Source: an uncultured Candidatus Planktophila sp.
Lineage (GTDB): Bacteria; Actinomycetota; Actinomycetes; Nanopelagicales; Nanopelagicaceae
Length of the DNA stretch: 55,263 nucleotides
NCBI GenBank assembly: GCA_937975715.1
Contig: CALJUA010000035.1
Span: 1-55,263 of the forward strand
Direction: 5' to 3'
Shown here: positions 16,814 through 25,464 of the stretch, one piece after another
Position numbering within the stretch: position 1 is the stretch's first letter
How the letters are laid out: the number at the start of each line of letters is the position of its first letter
Notes under the pieces: model-generated
Databases searched by the model: none
What the model was told of the DNA's origin: nothing
What the model saw: only the letters and a program-made list of their open reading frames with translations
Program-made: the position numbers and the translations under genes

Positions 16814-16821
16814 TTGCCGTT

Positions 16822-18780
16822 ATGAGCGCTGAAACCCTAGACAACCTCTCCTCTGAAAATCGGACATTTACCCCATCTCCCGAGTTTGCTGCACAGGCCA
16901 ACGCCCAGCACGCCCTCTACGCGGAGGCCCACCACGATGGCCTCGCCTTCTGGGAGCGTCAGGCAGAGGCACTGGTCTGGGATCGCAAGTGGGATACCAC
17001 GCTCGAGTGGAACCCACCCTTTGCCAAGTGGTTTGTCGGCGGAAAGATCAACGCCTCAGTCAACGCCCTCGATCGTCACGTGGCCGAAGGCCACGGCGGC
17101 CGCATCGCCTTCCACTTCGAGGGCGAACCTGGTGACACTCGCACAATTTCGTACGCACAACTTTTAGCCGATGTCTGTAAAGCAGCCAATGCCCTGACCG
17201 AAATGGGAATTTCTGCAGGCGATCGCGTTGCAATTTACATGCCACTGATTCCTGAGGCAGCTGTTGCAATGCTTGCATGCGCACGTATTGGTGCAATTCA
17301 TTCTGTAGTTTTCGGTGGATTTTCTGCCGATGCGCTTCTCTCTCGTATTCAAGATGCAGATGCAAAGTTAGTCATCACAGCAGATGGTGGTTTCCGTAAA
17401 GGCGCAGCATTTGCTTTAAAGCCTGCGGTCGATGAAGCGCTCAAGGGCGAGACAAATGTGAAGCAAGTTCTTGTTGTAAAGCGCACAGGGCAAGAGACTG
17501 CATGGAATTCAGATCGCGATATCTGGTGGCACGACATGGTCGATCGTCAGCACTCAACACATACTCCAGAATTTTTCGATAGCGAACATCCTCTCTTTAT
17601 CTTGTACACATCAGGTACCACTGCAAAACCAAAGGGAATCTTCCACACAACAGGTGGATACCTCACACAAGTTGCATACACTCATAAGGTTGTATTCGAT
17701 ATCAAGCCAAAGACAGATGTCTATTGGTGCACAGCAGATGTCGGCTGGATTACCGGCCACTCATACATGGTTTATGGACCGCTTATTAATGGCGCAACAC
17801 AGGTAATGTATGAGGGCACACCTGATACTCCACATAAGGGACGCATCTTCGAACTCATTGAAAAGTACGGCGTCACTATTTTGTATACAGCTCCAACGTT
17901 GATTCGCACCTGGATGAAGTGGGGAGATGAGTATCCAGAGAAATTTAACCTCTCCACTCTTCGTCTTCTTGGCTCTGTTGGTGAACCTATTAACCCTGAA
18001 GCATGGATTTGGTACCGCCATGTCATCGGTGGTGGGCGTTGTCCGATCGTTGATACCTGGTGGCAGACAGAGACCGGCGCAATCATGATTTCACCGCTTC
18101 CCGGCGTTACTGCAACAAAACCAGGCTCAGCAATGCGTCCTATCCCAGGTATTAGCGCAAAGGTTGTCGATGACAACGGCGTTCCTGTTGGAGATGGACA
18201 TGGTGGTTATTTAATTCTCGATCAACCATGGCCATCAATGTTGCGCGGTGTGTGGGGTGAGGAAGAACGCTTTAAAGAAACCTATTGGTCTCGCTTTGAG
18301 AATATTTACTTTGCGGGCGATGGTGCAAAGCTCGATGATGATGGAGCAATCTGGCTACTCGGTCGGGTAGATGATGTCATGAACGTCTCTGGGCACCGCA
18401 TCTCTACAACTGAAGTTGAATCAGCACTTGTCTCTCATGAAGCAGTTGCTGAAGCAGCTGTTGTGGGCGCCGCAGATGCAATGACAGGGCAGGGCATTGT
18501 TGCCTTTGTTATTTTGCGCGGTGGAATCGAGCATGTTGAAGGAGAAGAGCTGGTTAAGGAACTTCGTAACCACGTTGCAAAGGAAATCGGCGCGATTGCA
18601 AAGCCTCGTCAGATTATGGTTGTTAATGAACTCCCAAAGACTCGAAGCGGAAAAATCATGCGCCGTTTGTTGAAGGATGTTGCCGAAAACCGTGCTGTCG
18701 GAGATGCCACAACGCTTGCAGATCCCAATGTGATGAAGTTGATTGCAGAAGGTTTAAAGAGCAGTACTAGCGAAGATTAA
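16822..18780 (+). CDS. acs: Acetyl-CoA synthetase
   Basis: A 652-residue AMP-forming enzyme that activates acetate to acetyl-CoA. Seen: YTSGTTAKPKG (phosphate loop, about 266-276), DTWWQTETGA near 412 (acetyl-AMP site), the hinge region around GRVDDVMNVSGHR near 514, and PKTRSGKIMRR near 610 with the Lys that is acetylated in the family to control activity. Length is normal. The first ~105 codons are GC-rich (10 of 16 Ala codons are GCC), while the next ~100 prefer GCA (14 of 22, with 4 GCC), an internal break in codon use. Its 3' end overlaps the convergent aldolase gene by 14 bases. Confidence 0.97.
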   Translation: MSAETLDNLSSENRTFTPSPEFAAQANAQHALYAEAHHDGLAFWERQAEALVWDRKWDTTLEWNPPFAKWFVGGKINASVNALDRHVAEGHGGRIAFHFEGEPGDTRTISYAQLLADVCKAANALTEMGISAGDRVAIYMPLIPEAAVAMLACARIGAIHSVVFGGFSADALLSRIQDADAKLVITADGGFRKGAAFALKPAVDEALKGETNVKQVLVVKRTGQETAWNSDRDIWWHDMVDRQHSTHTPEFFDSEHPLFILYTSGTTAKPKGIFHTTGGYLTQVAYTHKVVFDIKPKTDVYWCTADVGWITGHSYMVYGPLINGATQVMYEGTPDTPHKGRIFELIEKYGVTILYTAPTLIRTWMKWGDEYPEKFNLSTLRLLGSVGEPINPEAWIWYRHVIGGGRCPIVDTWWQTETGAIMISPLPGVTATKPGSAMRPIPGISAKVVDDNGVPVGDGHGGYLILDQPWPSMLRGVWGEEERFKETYWSRFENIYFAGDGAKLDDDGAIWLLGRVDDVMNVSGHRISTTEVESALVSHEAVAEAAVVGAADAMTGQGIVAFVILRGGIEHVEGEELVKELRNHVAKEIGAIAKPRQIMVVNELPKTRSGKIMRRLLKDVAENRAVGDATTLADPNVMKLIAEGLKSSTSED

Positions 18781-19603
18781 GAAGCGCGAGCAATCGCGCA
18801 ACTTCATCAGCAATAGCTGTACGGCCTAGGTCCACGTACTTGCGTGGGTCTACCAGCTTAGGATTTTCATCGAGGGCTGCGCGAATTTCGTGGGTAAAGA
18901 CTCCGTTGAGATGCGTTGCAATATTAATCTTGCTCATTCCAGCGCGAACAGCCTTCTGAATATCGGCATCGCTGACGCCAGAAGAACCATGGAGAACTAA
19001 CGGCAACTTCGCAGTCGCTGCAATATCTGCAATCAAATCAAAATCAAGAGTGGCATCGCGTGTAGTCATCGCATGAGATGAACCCACCGCTACTGCCAAT
19101 AAATCCGTACCGGTTGCTTGGGCAAATGCCAGAGCCTCTTCAGGGCGGGTACGTACTCCGGGTGCGTGAACCCCGTCTTTTCCGCCTACTTCACCGATTT
19201 CTACCTCTAGCGTTGCTCCGTAGCTCTTACATAACTGAGCCATGCGAAGGCTAGCTGCAACGTTCTCTTCATAGGGCAGCTTGGAGCCATCGAACATAAT
19301 TGAGTCATAGCCAAGATCGAGAGCCTCTTTAACGAGATCTTCACTTTCAGCATGATCGAGGTGTACTGATACTGGAACACTTGAGTGATCTGCGATTGCA
19401 ATCGTTGCAACCGAGATTGGCTTTAGAGCGCCGTGATAGCTAACGCAATTCTCGCTAATTTGCAGGATGACAGGAAGGTTGGACTTCTCTGCCCCAGCGA
19501 CGAGCGCCTCTGCATGTTCGAGAAGAATGACATTAAATGCACCTACTGCAGTACCTGCAGCTTGTGCTTCAAGGACTAACTTTCCGGAAGTTGTACGTGA
19601 CAT
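18767..19603 (-). CDS. Class II ketose-bisphosphate aldolase (KbaY/GatY-like)
   Basis: A 278-residue zinc aldolase. HLDHAES at 81-87 holds the catalytic Asp and a zinc His, EVEIGEVGGKDG at 133-144 the catalytic Glu loop, and HGSSGVSD the second phosphate site. It is shorter than fba and resembles tagatose-1,6-bisphosphate aldolases. AAGGAGAA lies six bases before ATG 19603, which decides the start; an upstream in-frame ATG overlaps the DeoR gene. It is the last gene of the minus-strand sugar operon. The gene set (importer, DeoR, SIS, ROK) suggests that it cleaves the bisphosphate from the imported sugar; fructose bisphosphate cannot be excluded. Confidence 0.85.
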   Translation of the reverse strand: MSRTTSGKLVLEAQAAGTAVGAFNVILLEHAEALVAGAEKSNLPVILQISENCVSYHGALKPISVATIAIADHSSVPVSVHLDHAESEDLVKEALDLGYDSIMFDGSKLPYEENVAASLRMAQLCKSYGATLEVEIGEVGGKDGVHAPGVRTRPEEALAFAQATGTDLLAVAVGSSHAMTTRDATLDFDLIADIAATAKLPLVLHGSSGVSDADIQKAVRAGMSKINIATHLNGVFTHEIRAALDENPKLVDPRKYVDLGRTAIADEVARLLALLNLR

Positions 19604-19613
19604 CAGATTCTCC

Positions 19614-20408
19614 TTAAACAATCACAACATCGACGTCAAGAGCTTTAAATGCCTTGACGGTTTTCTTATCGAGACCACTATCGGTAATCAGCACATCGAT
19701 TTCATTGACAGGTCGAATCGATGCAAATGCTCGCTTTTCGAACTTTGAGCTATCGGTAACAACGACAATTTTGCGAGCTCGTGCAGCTATCTGGCGATTG
19801 ACGCGCGCTTCATCTTCATGGCGAGCAGCAGCACCAATTACCGCATCAATCGCTTCTACTCCCAAGAATGCAATATCAATATTTACTTCTTTCAAAACCT
19901 CTTCTGCAAAGGGGCCAGTGAGTTCATAGGATTGAGGACGCGCTACCCCACCTGTGACGACAATTTTGATGTGAGGGCGCACTGTTAACTCTGCTGCAAT
20001 ATTAACTGCGTTAGTAACGACGGTAAGAGCCGGCTGAAGATCTGTCGCATCGCCAGCCGCGAATTCTGAGCGAGCAACAATTGCCCGTGCAACGGCAGTT
20101 GTTGTTGTTCCGCCGTTAATACCGATGACATCGTGGCGTGAAACTAATTCGGCGGCAGCTTCAGCGATACGTTGTTTGACCTCATCGCCCTTGGCCATCT
20201 TGTAATTAAGTGGAAGAGCGATTGATCCACCTGTTGCGACTGCTCCGCCATGGGTACGTGAAAGAAGCTGTTGGCGGGCTAAAGAGTCGAAATCTCGACG
20301 GATTGTGGCGGCAGAGACATCGAGAATCTCGGCAACTTCTTCAACTTCAACACTGCTTCTTTCGACAACAATCTCGAGGATTCGGCTGAGGCGATCCTGC
20401 TTGTTCAC
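19614..20408 (-). CDS. DeoR-family transcriptional regulator of the sugar locus
   Basis: A 264-residue repressor. The N-terminal helix-turn-helix (about 18-45) contains VSAATIRRDFDSLARQQLL and the GGAV turn typical of the family; the C-terminal domain (about 75-250) is the ISOCOT-fold sensor with GINGGTTT and DSSKFEKRAF, which binds a phosphorylated sugar. GTG 20408 overlaps the stop codon of the permease gene (GTGA); twelve upstream in-frame codons lie inside that gene and are rejected. It probably binds the palindrome at 23590-23605 between the divergent operons. Confidence 0.9.
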   Translation of the reverse strand: MNKQDRLSRILEIVVERSSVEVEEVAEILDVSAATIRRDFDSLARQQLLSRTHGGAVATGGSIALPLNYKMAKGDEVKQRIAEAAAELVSRHDVIGINGGTTTTAVARAIVARSEFAAGDATDLQPALTVVTNAVNIAAELTVRPHIKIVVTGGVARPQSYELTGPFAEEVLKEVNIDIAFLGVEAIDAVIGAAARHEDEARVNRQIAARARKIVVVTDSSKFEKRAFASIRPVNEIDVLITDSGLDKKTVKAFKALDVDVVIV

Positions 20409-21259
20409 TTCACGCTGCCCGCTGTGAGTCCACCGACGAGCCACTTCTCAATAAGTGCAAAGAGGATAACGACTGGAACTATCGCAATAAGAGATCCTGC
20501 AAAGAGGTAGTTCCACTGCACTTGGTACTGACCGATAAGCGCTGTCAAACCAACTGTCAGTGGTTCGTGTTCTGGTGATGATGTCAGAGTCAACGCAATA
20601 ACGAACTCGTTCCAGGCAGCGATAAAGGTGAAGATAAATGCAGTCACCAATCCAGGTAGCGCAAGTGGAAGAACAATCTTTGTCAGTGTTGTGAAGCGGG
20701 AGCAACCATCAATCCAAGCTGCTTCTTCAACTTCTTTAGGAATGCTTGCAAAGAAACTAGAGAGAATCCAAATCGAGAAGGCCATATTAAATGCAGCGTA
20801 GATAAGTATCAGCGCCAAATATGTATCTACTAATTTAAAGGCGACGATTTCGCGGAAGATACCGACAACAAGAGCTGTAGGTGCAAACATCTGAGTAACG
20901 AGCACCAAGAGCAAGAAGGCTTTCTTACCTCGGAAGTTATTACGGGCAACGTAATACGCTGCAGGAATAGCAATCACAATTACAATCAAAGTTGCAGAGA
21001 TTGAGATGATGAAAGAGCTCTTCAAATAGGTAGCGAGTGGGATCTCTTTCCACACACCGGTGAAGTTACTGAAAGCCCACTTCTTTGGAAGGTAGGTAGA
21101 GGGAATAGCAGTGATTTCTTCTTGTGACTTAAGCGCTGTCAAAATCATCTGCAGGTATGGTGCGAAGAAAAGGAATCCCATCGTCCATGCTGAAATTGTC
21201 AGTGAGACTCTCTTACCTGTGAAACGCTTATGGCGCTTTGGAAGTACCTGGGTGCTCAT
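20405..21259 (-). CDS. Carbohydrate ABC transporter permease (MalG type)
   Basis: A 284-residue inner membrane permease with six predicted helices. The EAA loop (EEAAWIDGCSRFTTLTKIVLP split around residues 195-215) contacts the ATPase, and the C-terminal end is the short MalG/CUT1 tail. It pairs with the MalF-type gene, whose stop codon overlaps this start by one base (TAATG). No ATP-binding subunit is encoded in the locus, so a shared MsiK-like ATPase elsewhere in the genome is expected, as in Streptomyces. Confidence 0.93.
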   Translation of the reverse strand: MSTQVLPKRHKRFTGKRVSLTISAWTMGFLFFAPYLQMILTALKSQEEITAIPSTYLPKKWAFSNFTGVWKEIPLATYLKSSFIISISATLIVIVIAIPAAYYVARNNFRGKKAFLLLVLVTQMFAPTALVVGIFREIVAFKLVDTYLALILIYAAFNMAFSIWILSSFFASIPKEVEEAAWIDGCSRFTTLTKIVLPLALPGLVTAFIFTFIAAWNEFVIALTLTSSPEHEPLTVGLTALIGQYQVQWNYLFAGSLIAIVPVVILFALIEKWLVGGLTAGSVK

Positions 21260-22146
21260 TAGTTCTGCTCCTGGTTCTTCGATGCCTTAAGGAAAAGCCC
21301 AATAAATACAAGGATAATTACAAAGTTGACCGCCGCCATTGCTGCCGACTGTCCGACATCCTGATCTCTAAAGGAGATCTTGTAGGCAAGGGTTGTCGTT
21401 GTATCTGTCTCATAGCCAGGTCCACCTTGAGTGATGACCCAGATGATAGGAAATGAGTTAAAGACGTTAATCAAGTTGATAACTGCCGCCACAAAGAGTG
21501 ATGGCTTTAGCAATGGGAATGTGATGTGGCGGTAACTCTTCCATGAGGTAGCACCGTCGACATGTGATGCTTCTTTAATGTCATTAGGAATAGTTGAAAG
21601 TCCAGCCAGAATTACAAATGATGTAAATGGAATCGATACGAATACCGCTACGACCATCAACCAGATAAATGATTGCTTTGTATCTGCAAGCCAGTCGATG
21701 GACTCTTTGCGCAGGTGAAGGTCAATTGCGATCTCATTGAGGACCCCATAGTAAGCATCAAGAATCCACTTCCAGGCAGTCGATGTCATTACAAGTGATG
21801 CTGCCCATGGAACGATGATGGACCAGCGCACAACTTTGCGACCTGGGTAATTTGCATTGAGAAGTTGCGCTACCGGCAACGAGATAATCATCGTGAAAAA
21901 TACAACGCCTACAACCCAGATGAATGTGCGGATTAGGACGTTCTTTAAATCAGGGTTCTGCAAAAGGGTGTGATAATTATCAAAACCCGCCCAGCCTTTG
22001 CTCTGTCCTGTCGCACCAACATTTTGAAAAGAAGTGCGAATCATTTCGAATGCAGGCCATACAACAAAGACTGCAATCATGATTATTGCTGGTGCGATCC
22101 AAGGAAGTGCGCCTAAACGAGATTTGTTCATCGTGCGCCCTGACAT
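21259..22146 (-). CDS. Carbohydrate ABC transporter permease (MalF type)
   Basis: A 295-residue CUT1 permease with about six helices; the EAA-type loop IKEASHVDGATSWKSYRHIT lies near residue 195. GGAG seven bases before ATG 22146 supports this start over the ATG five codons downstream. A strong hairpin in the 116-base gap between the binding-protein gene and this one probably lowers permease expression relative to the binding protein. Confidence 0.93.
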   Translation of the reverse strand: MSGRTMNKSRLGALPWIAPAIIMIAVFVVWPAFEMIRTSFQNVGATGQSKGWAGFDNYHTLLQNPDLKNVLIRTFIWVVGVVFFTMIISLPVAQLLNANYPGRKVVRWSIIVPWAASLVMTSTAWKWILDAYYGVLNEIAIDLHLRKESIDWLADTKQSFIWLMVVAVFVSIPFTSFVILAGLSTIPNDIKEASHVDGATSWKSYRHITFPLLKPSLFVAAVINLINVFNSFPIIWVITQGGPGYETDTTTTLAYKISFRDQDVGQSAAMAAVNFVIILVFIGLFLKASKNQEQN

Positions 22147-22202
22147 CTGGAATCTCCCAAGTTTGTTATTGAACTGTCATCTTACAAAGTAAAGCTGGTT
22201 TA

Positions 22203-22258
22203 TAAAAAAGCGACGGGGGTTCGCGGTTGAACACGAACCCCCGCCTTCATACTTTTTT
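22203..22258 (-). terminator. Bidirectional-looking hairpin between binding protein and permeases
   Basis: GGGGGTTCG (22215-22223) pairs with CGAACCCCC (22234-22242) around a ten-base loop. On the minus strand it is followed by CGCTTTTTT, an intrinsic terminator tail. A T-run also follows on the plus strand. It lies just after the binding-protein stop codon and probably acts as a leaky terminator or 3' stabiliser that makes binding protein more abundant than permease. Confidence 0.75.
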
Positions 22259-22262
22259 CGGA

Positions 22263-23495
22263 TTACTTAGCTGCTTCAGCCTTCGCCTGAATAGCATCAA
22301 GCGCCTTCTGTGGGTTAGCTAGAGCAGTACCGATCTGCTGCTGAATTGCACCCTTAACTGCTGGCCATGCTGCTTGATCTCCTGGGTAGAAGATTGCAGA
22401 TGGAAGCAACTTAATAAATGGCGCTAGTGCTGGATCCTTCGCTGCATTCGCTCCCGCTGACTTTGTTGCAGGAATGAAGCCACCAGCAGCCTTAAGGAAT
22501 GCTGCGTAGTTTGTTGGCTCGAAGATGAAGTCCATCCACTTTGTAATTTCAGCCTTGTGGCCATTTGCCTTGTAAGCAGTGAAGTAATCCTGAACACCAA
22601 GTGTTACAGGCTTCTTACCTGGAGCTGCTACGAATGAACCTGAACCAAGGTTGATCTTTGCTCCACCGTTGTCCTTGAGCCATCCTGGAAGGAAGACTGA
22701 ACCATTGATGAATGCTGCCTTACCTGCTGCGAAGAGTGTCTGTGCACATGCTGTGCGATCACACTTAGCTGGGTTTGGCTGTGTCAACTTCTGATCTGTG
22801 AGCTTCTTAAGGAATGTCATTGTCTGTACGTTTTCCTTAGAGTTGATAACCCACTTGCCATTCTTAAATGTAACTCCACCGTTACCGCCAGCCCAGATTG
22901 AGAATTCAGCCTGTGCTTCTTCTGGTCCGAGTGGAAGTGCGTATGGATAGACGCCTGGAACCTTAGCCTTGATCTGCTTGAGAACCTTCTCGAGCTCTGT
23001 CCATGTTGTTGGAAGCTTTGTAACGCCAGCCTTCTTCAAGATGTCCTTGTTGTAGAAGAGTGCGCGAGCTGATGCCAAGTCTGGAACAGCATAAGCAACA
23101 CCGTTGTACTTGGAGTTGTTGAGGAATGTTGGAACGATGTCATCAAGAGTCTTCTTGCTGACCATCTCGTCTGCACGATAGAGAAGACCTTCTGCAGCTG
23201 CTGCTGAGTAGTCACCCTTGTTGACAACGTCAGGTGTCTGACCTGTTGCAATAAGTGTCTTTACCTTGTCATCAATTGTTTCCCATGAGACAACGTTGAC
23301 TGTTACCTTGATTGTTGGGTTTGCCTTTGTGAACTTAGCTGCAAGGTCATCCCAGAATGGCTGCATGTTTGCATAATCTGCAGCAACCATCTTTAGCTCG
23401 ACTACATCTGCTGCCTTAGCTGAATTGCCAAGGAAAGCTGAAGCGATCAATGCGGTAGTTGCAACAAGTGCACTAACGCGAGTCACTTTCTTCAT
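22263..23495 (-). CDS. Sugar ABC transporter substrate-binding protein
   Basis: A 410-residue exported protein of the family-1 (MalE/UgpB-like) solute-binding fold. Residues 1-28 form a Sec signal peptide (KK start, hydrophobic core, cut after AKA). There is no lipobox, so anchoring is not through a lipidated Cys, which is unusual for a Gram-positive binding protein. The mature protein starts with VELKMVAADYANMQPFWDDL. C244 and C249 in KCDRTACAQ may form a disulfide. GAGGAG about nine bases upstream gives this gene a conventional ribosome-binding site, in contrast to many leaderless neighbours. Confidence 0.93.
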   Translation of the reverse strand: MKKVTRVSALVATTALIASAFLGNSAKAADVVELKMVAADYANMQPFWDDLAAKFTKANPTIKVTVNVVSWETIDDKVKTLIATGQTPDVVNKGDYSAAAAEGLLYRADEMVSKKTLDDIVPTFLNNSKYNGVAYAVPDLASARALFYNKDILKKAGVTKLPTTWTELEKVLKQIKAKVPGVYPYALPLGPEEAQAEFSIWAGGNGGVTFKNGKWVINSKENVQTMTFLKKLTDQKLTQPNPAKCDRTACAQTLFAAGKAAFINGSVFLPGWLKDNGGAKINLGSGSFVAAPGKKPVTLGVQDYFTAYKANGHKAEITKWMDFIFEPTNYAAFLKAAGGFIPATKSAGANAAKDPALAPFIKLLPSAIFYPGDQAAWPAVKGAIQQQIGTALANPQKALDAIQAKAEAAK

Positions 23496-23589
23496 CTATA
23501 TAACTCCTCATACGGTAGGGCCCCGTGAAGGGCTTCGTTGAGAGAAGTAGACATCCTCGCCAGCCCCAAATCAACGGTTTGCGTATAAC

Positions 23590-23605
23590 TGTTTGATAAC
23601 GAACA
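23590..23605. promoter_or_regulatory. Candidate DeoR-family operator
   Basis: TGTTTGATAACGAACA is a near-perfect dyad (TGTTTG/CGAACA around ATAA) and resembles the known DeoR-family GlpR site consensus (TGTTCG-ATAA-CGAACA). It lies in the 173-base gap between the divergent operons, next to a minus-strand TATACG -10-like box. It would let the DeoR protein encoded at 19614 control both directions. Confidence 0.65.
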
Positions 23606-23632
23606 AATAAATGCAAAAATGCGCAAAAATTC

Positions 23633-23662
23633 TTGACTTCTCACCCCGCCTCTCTTTATGGT
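23633..23662 (+). promoter_or_regulatory. Promoter of the SIS-ROK operon (leaderless)
   Basis: TTGACT at 23633-23638, 18 bases of spacer, TATGGT at 23657-23662, then six bases to ATG 23669. It is the best full -35/-10 promoter in the window and places the transcription start at the start codon. Confidence 0.7.
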
Positions 23663-23668
23663 TGCGCC

Positions 23669-24550
23669 ATGAGCAGCCAATTACACGCAGATATTGAGAT
23701 CGCCTCCCAGCCAGAAATATGGGCAAAGACAGCTGAATTCGCACCTTCTGTCTTCCATAAGCTCCCAAAAAAGGGCGAGCGCGTGGCGGTCGTAGGCTGC
23801 GGAAGCTCTTGGTTTATGTCGATGGCCTACGCCTCCCTGCGTGAGGCGGCCGGCCATGGCGAGACCGATGTCTATGCTGGCTCAGAGTTCAACTATGGTC
23901 GTAAATACGACCGAATCGTCTCGATTTCACGGTCGGGCACCACAACCGAGATTGTGGACCTCCTAGGAAAGGTCACAACTCCCTCCACCATCCTCACCGC
24001 GATCCACGACTCCCCAGTCGAGAAGCTCGCAACAGAGACGATCATCATGGACTTTGCCGATGAGAAGTCAGTTCTGCAGACCCGTTGGGCAACTGCGGCA
24101 CTTGGTCTGCTCCGCGCATCCCTTGGCTTTGATCTCGCTTCAATCGTGAAGGATGCCGAAGAGGCTTTAGCAAGTGACATCAGCGCACTGATCGATGTCG
24201 AACAAATTTCATTCCTGGGACGGGGATGGACAATTGGTCTCGCACACGAGGCGGCGTTAAAGACTCGCGAATCATCACAATTCTGGGCAGAGGCTTATCC
24301 AGCTCTCGACTACCGCCATGGTCCGCTCTCAATCTCTCAGCCAGGTCGTGCTGTCTGGGCATTTGGAGAAATTCCGGCCGACCTCGTGCGCGATATCAAA
24401 TCAACAGGTGCGATCTTCGAATCAAGCACATTGGACCCAATGGCACATTTGATTCGTGCTCAGCGCGTAGCAATTGCAAAGGCGAAGGCGCGCGGAGTCG
24501 ACGCAGATAACCCACGCGGGCTATCTCGCTCAATCATCCTCGATAAGTAA
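23669..24550 (+). CDS. SIS-domain sugar-phosphate isomerase/deaminase (AgaS-like)
   Basis: A 293-residue protein with two SIS subdomains, like the isomerase half of GlmS. Phosphosugar-binding Ser/Thr motifs: VVGCGSSWFM near 35-44 and SISRSGTTTE near 88-97; LGRGWTIGLAHEAALK near 181-196 and EAYPALDYRHGP near 206-217 give the catalytic Glu/His side. AgaS, FrlB and GlmS-like enzymes share this plan. Next to a ROK kinase, a tagatose-bisphosphate-like aldolase and DeoR, an aminosugar-6-phosphate deaminase is the best guess. The frame extends upstream to TTG 23633, but that codon is the -35 box; ATG 23669 is six bases from the -10. Confidence 0.85.
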   Translation: MSSQLHADIEIASQPEIWAKTAEFAPSVFHKLPKKGERVAVVGCGSSWFMSMAYASLREAAGHGETDVYAGSEFNYGRKYDRIVSISRSGTTTEIVDLLGKVTTPSTILTAIHDSPVEKLATETIIMDFADEKSVLQTRWATAALGLLRASLGFDLASIVKDAEEALASDISALIDVEQISFLGRGWTIGLAHEAALKTRESSQFWAEAYPALDYRHGPLSISQPGRAVWAFGEIPADLVRDIKSTGAIFESSTLDPMAHLIRAQRVAIAKAKARGVDADNPRGLSRSIILDK

Positions 24551-24551
24551 T

Positions 24552-24557
24552 TACACT
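24552..24557 (+). promoter_or_regulatory. -10 box of the ROK kinase gene (leaderless)
   Basis: TACACT ends seven bases before GTG 24565, directly after the SIS stop codon. It would give the kinase its own leaderless transcript in addition to read-through from the SIS promoter. Confidence 0.5.
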
Positions 24558-24564
24558 CACCGCT

Positions 24565-25464
24565 GTGAAGTATGTAGTCGCAGTCGATATCGGTGGAACA
24601 GAGATCAAGAGCGCATTAGTCAATGACGCCTTCGACATTATCTCGACCGCAAGCACTGCTACCCCAAAGCCAGATCCTGATGGTCAGCTCACTCTTGCGC
24701 TGATTGAAAAGATTGTGCGCGAATATTCTCTCCAGCACGAAGTATCTGCAGTAGGTCTTGGTGTTCTTGGGGTATTCGATGATGCACTTGGGATCTGTCG
24801 CTGGTCTGGAAACCTCGGATGGAAGAACTTCCCTATTCGTGATCAACTGCAAGATCGACTCGGAATCCCTGTTGCTGCTGGCCATGACATACGCACAGCG
24901 GGCGTTGCAGAACATCGCGATGGTGCAGCTGCCGGCTATAAAAACTCAGTATTTATCGCTATCGGCACTGGTATCGCAGCAGCCCTCGTTATTGATGGGA
25001 AGATTCGATATTCCGATGGTTTTGCTGGCGAGATCGGACACATCAATGTCAATGGAGATTTCGATTGTGTTTGCGGAAAGAAGGGTTGCTTAGAGGCAGC
25101 TTCATCAGCTCTTTCAATCTCAACCGCATATAAAAACCGCACTGGTGATGCAAAGACAACAGAAGAAATCGCAAATCTCGTCTCTGCTGGAGATGCTGTT
25201 GCTACAGATATCTGGAACACAGCTGCTCTCGCTCTTGCTCGTGGATGCGAATATGTCATCACAATGCTTGCACCGGAAGCAATTGTTTTTGGTGGCGGAC
25301 TTGCTCGCTCTGGTGAATTGTTACTTAAACCAATTCGCGATTATTTAGAAAACTCATTAACTTTCCAGCGTATGCCAGAGCTCAAAGTTGCACACTACGG
25401 CGCCAAGGCTGGAGCGGTGGGATGTGCAATGCTCGCTTTTGATCTGGTGAAGCTGAAGAGTTAA
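24565..25464 (+). CDS. ROK-family sugar kinase
   Basis: A 299-residue kinase starting at GTG. ATP/phosphate motif VDIGGTEIKSALV at 7-19; GHD near residue 107 carries the catalytic Asp region; AIGTGIAAALV near 133-143; and the zinc motif GHINVNGDFDCVCGKKGC (His plus three Cys) near 157-174, followed by LEAASS. ROK kinases phosphorylate glucose, GlcNAc, ManNAc or GalNAc (AgaK). The neighbours point to an amino sugar, but the sequence alone does not settle specificity. Fourteen bases separate it from the SIS gene. Its last four bases overlap the convergent CvpA gene. Confidence 0.9.
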   Translation: MKYVVAVDIGGTEIKSALVNDAFDIISTASTATPKPDPDGQLTLALIEKIVREYSLQHEVSAVGLGVLGVFDDALGICRWSGNLGWKNFPIRDQLQDRLGIPVAAGHDIRTAGVAEHRDGAAAGYKNSVFIAIGTGIAAALVIDGKIRYSDGFAGEIGHINVNGDFDCVCGKKGCLEAASSALSISTAYKNRTGDAKTTEEIANLVSAGDAVATDIWNTAALALARGCEYVITMLAPEAIVFGGGLARSGELLLKPIRDYLENSLTFQRMPELKVAHYGAKAGAVGCAMLAFDLVKLKS

